Assembly: GCA_029077775.1 (NCBI GenBank)
Contig: JAQNCU010000076.1
Coordinates: forward strand, 1-10,496
Direction of reading: 5' to 3'
Length of the DNA stretch: 10,496 nucleotides
From: Acidocella sp.
Lineage (GTDB): Bacteria > Pseudomonadota > Alphaproteobacteria > Acetobacterales > Acetobacteraceae
This document shows positions 6,930 to 10,496 of this stretch, piece by piece. Position 1 is the stretch's first letter, and every line of letters starts with the position of its first letter. Position numbers and translations under genes: made by a program. Under the pieces are notes generated by a model. The model was not told the DNA's origin. It saw only the letters and a program-made list of their open reading frames with translations, and ran no database searches.

Positions 6930-6935
6930 CTCCTT
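6930..6935 (-). promoter_or_regulatory. Shine-Dalgarno AAGGAG for ccmA
   Basis: On the minus strand AAGGAG lies 8 nt upstream of the CTG at 6921-6919. No other coding start lies within reach of it, so it argues for initiation at that CTG. It is 53 nt from the GTG at 6876, too far to serve it. Confidence 0.7.
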
Positions 6936-6956
6936 ATTCCAGAATGGACGGACCGG

Positions 6957-6978
6957 CACGGCTATGGTTAAAGCCGTG
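6957..6978. repeat. 7-bp inverted repeat, possible operator or hairpin
   Basis: The arms CACGGCT (6957-6963) and AGCCGTG (6972-6978) are perfect complements around an 8-nt AT-rich centre. The dyad lies 36 nt upstream of the ccmA CTG start and 118 nt upstream of the acnA ATG. It could be a regulator site or an RNA hairpin in the ccmA leader. No U-tract follows on either strand, so it is not a terminator. Function is unknown. Confidence 0.45.
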
Positions 6979-7052
6979 ACAAGCTTGCAGGGCTTAGTCG
7001 AATTTTGCGATTTTTCAACTGAGCCTTAAAGCCCCAGCCGTTATCCGCGTTC

Positions 7053-7081
7053 CTATGCGCCTCCCTGGCGCCATTCCATAG
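7053..7081 (+). other. Possible leader hairpin at the acnA ribosome binding site
   Basis: CTATG (7053-7057) can pair with CATAG (7077-7081). Inside it, CGCC (7058-7061) can pair with GGCG (7067-7070) around a TCCCT loop, leaving a 6-nt bulge on the 3' side. The 3' arm touches the first base of the GAAGG Shine-Dalgarno (7081-7085). Such a structure could affect aconitase translation, but it may be chance in a GC-rich leader. Confidence 0.3.
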
Positions 7082-7085
7082 AAGG
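7081..7085 (+). promoter_or_regulatory. Shine-Dalgarno GAAGG for acnA
   Basis: GAAGG lies 10 nt before ATG 7096 and 4 nt before an in-frame TTG at 7090. ATG 7096 is preferred because it is the stronger start codon and puts the cluster cysteines at the same numbers as in E. coli AcnA. Confidence 0.55.
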
Positions 7086-7095
7086 TTTTTTGCCC

Positions 7096-9783
7096 ATGAC
7101 AGCGATCGGCCACGACAGCCTGAAGACCCTGAAAACCCTGTCTGTGGAGGGCAAGGATTACCGGTATTTCTCGCTGGCTGAGGCCGCCGACGCGCTGGGG
7201 GACATCACCCGCCTGCCAAAAACCCTGAAGATTTTGTTGGAAAACATCCTGCGCTTCGAGAATGGCGGCAGCTACACCGTGGCCGACGCCAAGGCGATCA
7301 TCGGCTGGCTGGCCAAAGCCTCCTCAACCGACGAAGTGCCGTTTAAACCCGCGCGTATCCTCATGCAGGATTTCACAGGCGTGCCGGGCGTGGTCGATCT
7401 GGCGGCCATGCGCGACGGCATTTTACGGCTGGGCGGCAAGCCCGAAAAGGTCAACCCGCTGGTGCCGGTTGACCTCGTGATCGACCATTCCGTGATGGTC
7501 GATTATGCGGGCTCGGCGGACGCTTTGGGCAAAAACATCGACCTCGAATTCGACCGCAATGGGGAGCGTTACCGCTTCCTGCGCTGGGGCCAGGAGGCGT
7601 TCGATAATTTCCGCGTGGTGCCGCCCGATACCGGGATCTGCCACCAGGTGAACCTTGAATACCTCGCACAGGTCGCCTGGACATCTGAGAATAACGGCGC
7701 GACCTATGTGTACCCGGACACTCTGTACGGCACTGACAGCCACACCACCATGGTCAACGGGCTGGGCGTGTTGGGCTGGGGTGTCGGCGGAATCGAGGCT
7801 GAGGCGGCCATGCTGGGCCAGCCGATTGCCATGCTCATCCCCGATGTCATCGGCTTCAAACTCACAGGCAAGCTGCCGGAGGGTGCCACAGCCACCGATC
7901 TGGTGCTGACCGTGACCGAGATGCTGCGCGCCAAAAAAGTGGTCGGCAAATTCGTTGAGTTTTACGGCGCCGGGCTGGATGATCTGGCCCTGGCCGACCG
8001 TGCGACCATTGCCAACATGGCCCCCGAATATGGCGCAACCTGCGGGTTCTTTCCCGTCGATGACGCGACACTCGGCTATTTGCGCCTGTCCGGGCGTGAT
8101 GAGCACCGGATCAAGCTGGTCGAGGCCTATGCCAAGGCGCAAGGGCTGTGGCGCACCAACATCGACCCGGTCTTTACCGATACGCTGGAGCTTGACCTCG
8201 GCGCGGTTTTGCCCTCGCTCGCCGGGCCCAAGCGCCCGCAGGACCGTGTGTTATTGCGCGATGCGGCGGGCGCGTTCAACGCGGAACTCACGCGCGGCCT
8301 GGGTGTACCCGCGAATGATGCGGGCACAAAAGCCGCGGTTGCGGGCACCAATTACGAGATCACCCATGGCGACGTGGTGATCGCGGCGATCACCTCATGC
8401 ACCAACACATCCAACCCTTATGTTATGGTGGCGGCCGGTCTGGTGGCGCGCAAGGCGCGGGCATTGGGGCTTACACCCAAGCCCTGGGTGAAAACCTCGC
8501 TCGCTCCCGGTAGCCAGGTGGTGACCGAGTATCTCGAAAAATCGCATTTATCCGCTGACCTCGATAGCATGGGGTTCCAGACCGTGGGCTATGGCTGCAC
8601 CACCTGCATCGGCAATTCCGGGCCGCTTGATGATGCCATCGTCGATGCGATCGAGAGCAACAAGCTGGTCGCGGTCTCGGTACTGTCTGGCAACCGCAAT
8701 TTTGAAGGCCGGGTGCACGCCAATGTGCGCGCCAATTACCTCGCCAGCCCACCTTTGGTGGTGGCCTATTCACTGCTCGGCAATATGCGCGAGGACATCA
8801 CCACCGTCTCGTTGGGCCAGGACAAAACCGGCAAGGATGTGTACCTGAAAGACATCTGGCCGACCACCAAGGAGGTCCATGACATCGTCCATGCCGTGGT
8901 GACGCGCGAGATGTTCCTTGAGCGTTATGCCGATGTGTTCAAAGGCCCGAAGCAATGGCAGGCGATTGAGGTGACCGGTGGTACCGACACCTATGCCTGG
9001 CCGTCAGGCTCCACTTACGTTAAAAACCCGCCTTATTTCGAGGGTATCACGATGGAGCCGAAGCCCGTGGGCGACATCAAGGGTGCCCGCATTCTGGCCG
9101 TGCTGGGTGACTCGATCACCACGGACCATATCTCACCTGCTGGCAACATCAAAAAATCCGGCCCGGCGGGCGTGTTCCTCAGCGAGCACCAGGTGTTGCA
9201 GAAGGATTTCAACTCCTACGGCGCGCGGCGCGGTAATGACGACGTGATGGTACGTGGCACGTTTGCAAATATCCGTATCAAGAATGAAATGCTGGGCGGC
9301 ATTGAGGGCGGTATGACCCGGCATTACCCGTCGGGCGAGGAGCTTTCAATTTTCGACGCGGCGGAGCGTTACAAGGCCGAGGCCGTGCCTTTGGTGGTGT
9401 TCGGCGGCAAGGAATATGGCACAGGCTCCTCGCGGGATTGGGCCGCCAAGGGCACCATGCTGCTGGGCGTGAAAGCGGTGGTGACCGAAAGTTTCGAGCG
9501 TATCCATCGTTCAAACCTGGTCGGCATGGGCGTGTTGCCGCTCACCTTCAAGGACGGCATGGACCGTAAAACCCTGGGCCTAAAGGGTGACGAGATGATC
9601 GACATTCTCGGGCTGGATGATCTATCCCCACGGATGGATTTGCAACTTGTCATTCATCGCGCGAACGGCCAGACCGACCATGTGGATTTACTGTGCCGCG
9701 TGGATACCGCCGATGAGGTGAATTACTACCGCCACGGCGGTATCCTGCAATTCGTGCTGCGCGGCATGGCCAAAGCCGCGTGA
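7096..9783 (+). CDS. acnA: Aconitate hydratase (AcnA/IRP1 type)
   Basis: This is the citric-acid-cycle enzyme that interconverts citrate and isocitrate through cis-aconitate, using a [4Fe-4S] cluster in the cytosol. With ATG 7096 the product has 895 residues, the usual length (E. coli AcnA has 891). The three cluster ligands are Cys435 in SCTNTSNP, and Cys501 and Cys504 in GYGCTTCIGNSG, the same numbers as in E. coli. Other marks are VIDHSVMVD, GTDSHTTMVNGLGVLGWGVG, GDSITTDHISPAGNIKKSGP at the start of the swivel domain, and substrate-binding GKEYGTGSSRDWAAKGT. It is monocistronic: divergent from ccmA, and followed 14 nt after its stop by an intrinsic terminator. AcnA/IRP1-type enzymes can bind RNA when the cluster is lost; whether this one does cannot be told here. 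Its cluster would be supplied by the suf operon in the same window. Confidence 0.98.
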   Translation: MTAIGHDSLKTLKTLSVEGKDYRYFSLAEAADALGDITRLPKTLKILLENILRFENGGSYTVADAKAIIGWLAKASSTDEVPFKPARILMQDFTGVPGVVDLAAMRDGILRLGGKPEKVNPLVPVDLVIDHSVMVDYAGSADALGKNIDLEFDRNGERYRFLRWGQEAFDNFRVVPPDTGICHQVNLEYLAQVAWTSENNGATYVYPDTLYGTDSHTTMVNGLGVLGWGVGGIEAEAAMLGQPIAMLIPDVIGFKLTGKLPEGATATDLVLTVTEMLRAKKVVGKFVEFYGAGLDDLALADRATIANMAPEYGATCGFFPVDDATLGYLRLSGRDEHRIKLVEAYAKAQGLWRTNIDPVFTDTLELDLGAVLPSLAGPKRPQDRVLLRDAAGAFNAELTRGLGVPANDAGTKAAVAGTNYEITHGDVVIAAITSCTNTSNPYVMVAAGLVARKARALGLTPKPWVKTSLAPGSQVVTEYLEKSHLSADLDSMGFQTVGYGCTTCIGNSGPLDDAIVDAIESNKLVAVSVLSGNRNFEGRVHANVRANYLASPPLVVAYSLLGNMREDITTVSLGQDKTGKDVYLKDIWPTTKEVHDIVHAVVTREMFLERYADVFKGPKQWQAIEVTGGTDTYAWPSGSTYVKNPPYFEGITMEPKPVGDIKGARILAVLGDSITTDHISPAGNIKKSGPAGVFLSEHQVLQKDFNSYGARRGNDDVMVRGTFANIRIKNEMLGGIEGGMTRHYPSGEELSIFDAAERYKAEAVPLVVFGGKEYGTGSSRDWAAKGTMLLGVKAVVTESFERIHRSNLVGMGVLPLTFKDGMDRKTLGLKGDEMIDILGLDDLSPRMDLQLVIHRANGQTDHVDLLCRVDTADEVNYYRHGGILQFVLRGMAKAA

Positions 9784-9797
9784 TGTGAACCTTGAAT

Positions 9798-9829
9798 AAA
9801 AAAAGCCCTGGATTTACCAGGGCTTTTTT
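9798..9829. terminator. Bidirectional intrinsic terminator between acnA and a convergent gene
   Basis: A perfect 7-bp stem, GCCCTGG (9805-9811) with CCAGGGC (9817-9823), encloses the loop ATTTA. It is followed by six T (9824-9829) and preceded by seven A (9798-9804), so a U-tract follows the hairpin in RNA from either strand. It sits 14 nt after the acnA stop and 6 nt beyond the stop of the minus-strand gene, and should end both transcripts. Confidence 0.95.
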
Positions 9830-9835
9830 ATGTCA

Positions 9836-10496
9836 TCAGAATATATGCACCCAGCGGAACACGGTGTGGAAACCATCTGTAGTGTTTTTCTCAACCACGG
9901 GCAGATAGGCATTGGCGAACAGGAAGTTTGTTTTGTTAACCGCATAGGTCAGACCCGGGCCGATCGAGACATTCGTCGTCTCTGAATTTGACTGCGTCAC
10001 GCCGTTAATTTTATCCTGGTTTATCTGCTGGAAATAATAACCATTAATGCCAAGATCGAGCCCAGGTGCGACCGTGTATGACGCCGCGAAATTATCCCAG
10101 ATCGCAGCACCGGCCTGGAAGTTTCTGGGGATGGTGAAAGCCGGGCCAGAACCCGCCGGATGATCGTTCGTGAAATTATACAAATAATGCAACCGCGACG
10201 AGATCTCAAAGCCTGGCGCGGGCAACACGGTGAATGCCCAATACGGGTTGATGGACCAAAAGCCTGAGCTTTGGTTGATATCGGCATGGCGGTTATAATC
10301 GCCGATCGGCGCCACGATATCCAACTCCACACGCTCAGAAAAAACAGGGCCCGCCGCACCCATGATGGGCGGCAACTGCAAAAACGGACCAAAGGTGAGG
10401 TCGCCGACGCCAAAGCCATTGGCCTTCAACGCCACCGGGCTTGTGGCATCAAAATGCGCGGTAAGGTCAATAATCGGCAATAACCCTGTAAACCCG
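9836..10496 (-). CDS. SphA-like outer-membrane beta-barrel protein (phenol MetA family, 3' part)
   Basis: The 219 visible residues are the C-terminal part of a protein resembling the SphA / 'phenol meta-pathway' outer-membrane family (COG4313, Phenol_MetA_deg). These proteins are thought to form barrels for uptake of hydrophobic compounds; the substrate here cannot be inferred. Evidence is alternating polar/aromatic strands, the segment SGFWSINPYWAFTVLPAPGFEISSRL, the pattern LDLGINGYYFQQINQDKING, then SIGPGLTYAV and an ending FRWVHIF with the terminal Phe typical of outer-membrane barrels. The frame is still open at the window edge. The first possible start (TTG 10480) has coding-like sequence upstream of it, so the true start and signal peptide lie outside. 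It converges on acnA and shares its terminator. There is no visible functional link with its neighbours. Confidence 0.82.
   Translation of the reverse strand, partial: GFTGLLPIIDLTAHFDATSPVALKANGFGVGDLTFGPFLQLPPIMGAAGPVFSERVELDIVAPIGDYNRHADINQSSGFWSINPYWAFTVLPAPGFEISSRLHYLYNFTNDHPAGSGPAFTIPRNFQAGAAIWDNFAASYTVAPGLDLGINGYYFQQINQDKINGVTQSNSETTNVSIGPGLTYAVNKTNFLFANAYLPVVEKNTTDGFHTVFRWVHIF

Larger units (their letters stand above)
6922..7095. promoter_or_regulatory. Divergent control region between ccmA and acnA
   Basis: The 174 nt between two divergently read genes must hold both promoters unless transcription enters from outside. I find no strong -35/-10 pair. The best candidate toward acnA is TTGCAG (6985-6990) with an AT-rich stretch near 7009-7014, which is poor. 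The region also has a 7-bp dyad at 6957-6978, the octamer TTAAAGCC twice (6968-6975 and 7026-7033), and a leader hairpin beside the acnA ribosome binding site. Nothing here resembles a tRNA, or a small ORF with a good start signal. Confidence 0.55.

Noticed and set aside
6985..7014. TTGCAG plus an AT-rich hexamer as the acnA promoter
   Set aside because: The -10 hexamer matches the consensus at only about half its positions, too weak to call as a defined promoter.
7423..8142. Minus-strand open frame of about 239 codons opposite acnA
   Set aside because: It is antisense to a fully conserved aconitase, is low in recognisable motifs and has no separate expression signals.
1..10496. Mobile elements, CRISPR arrays, toxin-antitoxin or defence genes, tRNA or rRNA
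   Set aside because: None was seen on either strand. All long frames are accounted for by suf, ccm, acnA and the beta-barrel gene, and no repeated spacers or IS ends are visible.

Overview
The window reads as a chromosomal housekeeping region of a moderately GC-rich (about 60% by eye) Gram-negative bacterium. Three things point to an alphaproteobacterium, most likely of the Rhodospirillales/Acetobacteraceae type: a SUF cluster that uses SufU rather than SufE, ccmAB divergent from an AcnA-type aconitase, and an outer-membrane beta-barrel gene. This placement is inferred from gene content and remembered synteny, not from a search, and I do not name a genus.

Left part (1-5712, + strand): a compact iron-sulfur cluster assembly operon, sufB(5' cut off)-sufC-sufD-sufS-sufU-sufT-sufA. 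Most junctions overlap or are separated by a few bases (ATGA and TGATG overlaps, gaps of 3-10 nt). The exception is an AT-rich 39-nt spacer between sufB and sufC. SufS releases sulfur from cysteine and SufU would carry it as a persulfide. SufBCD builds the cluster using SufC ATPase activity, and SufA and SufT hand clusters on to client proteins.

Middle part (5720-6921, - strand): ccmA-ccmB, ATPase and permease of the cytochrome c maturation (haem handling) ABC transporter. It converges on sufA with only 7 nt between the stop codons. The ccmA frame appears to start at a rare CTG codon placed behind a good Shine-Dalgarno sequence. No ccmC follows ccmB.

Intergenic 6922-7095: the divergent control region for ccmA and the aconitase gene, with a 7-bp dyad and a leader hairpin beside the aconitase ribosome binding site.

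Right part: acnA (7096-9783, +), a full-length 4Fe-4S aconitase, then a clear bidirectional intrinsic terminator (9798-9829). Last comes the 3' part of a convergent gene for a SphA/phenol-MetA-type outer-membrane beta-barrel protein (9836-10496, -), whose start lies outside the window.

The region joins Fe-S assembly to a major Fe-S client enzyme. I see no mobile element, CRISPR array, tRNA, rRNA or phage gene, and no convincing unknown system. The points worth a second look are small: the CTG start, the SufU-type SufS, the short SufD, and the RNA-structure candidates.
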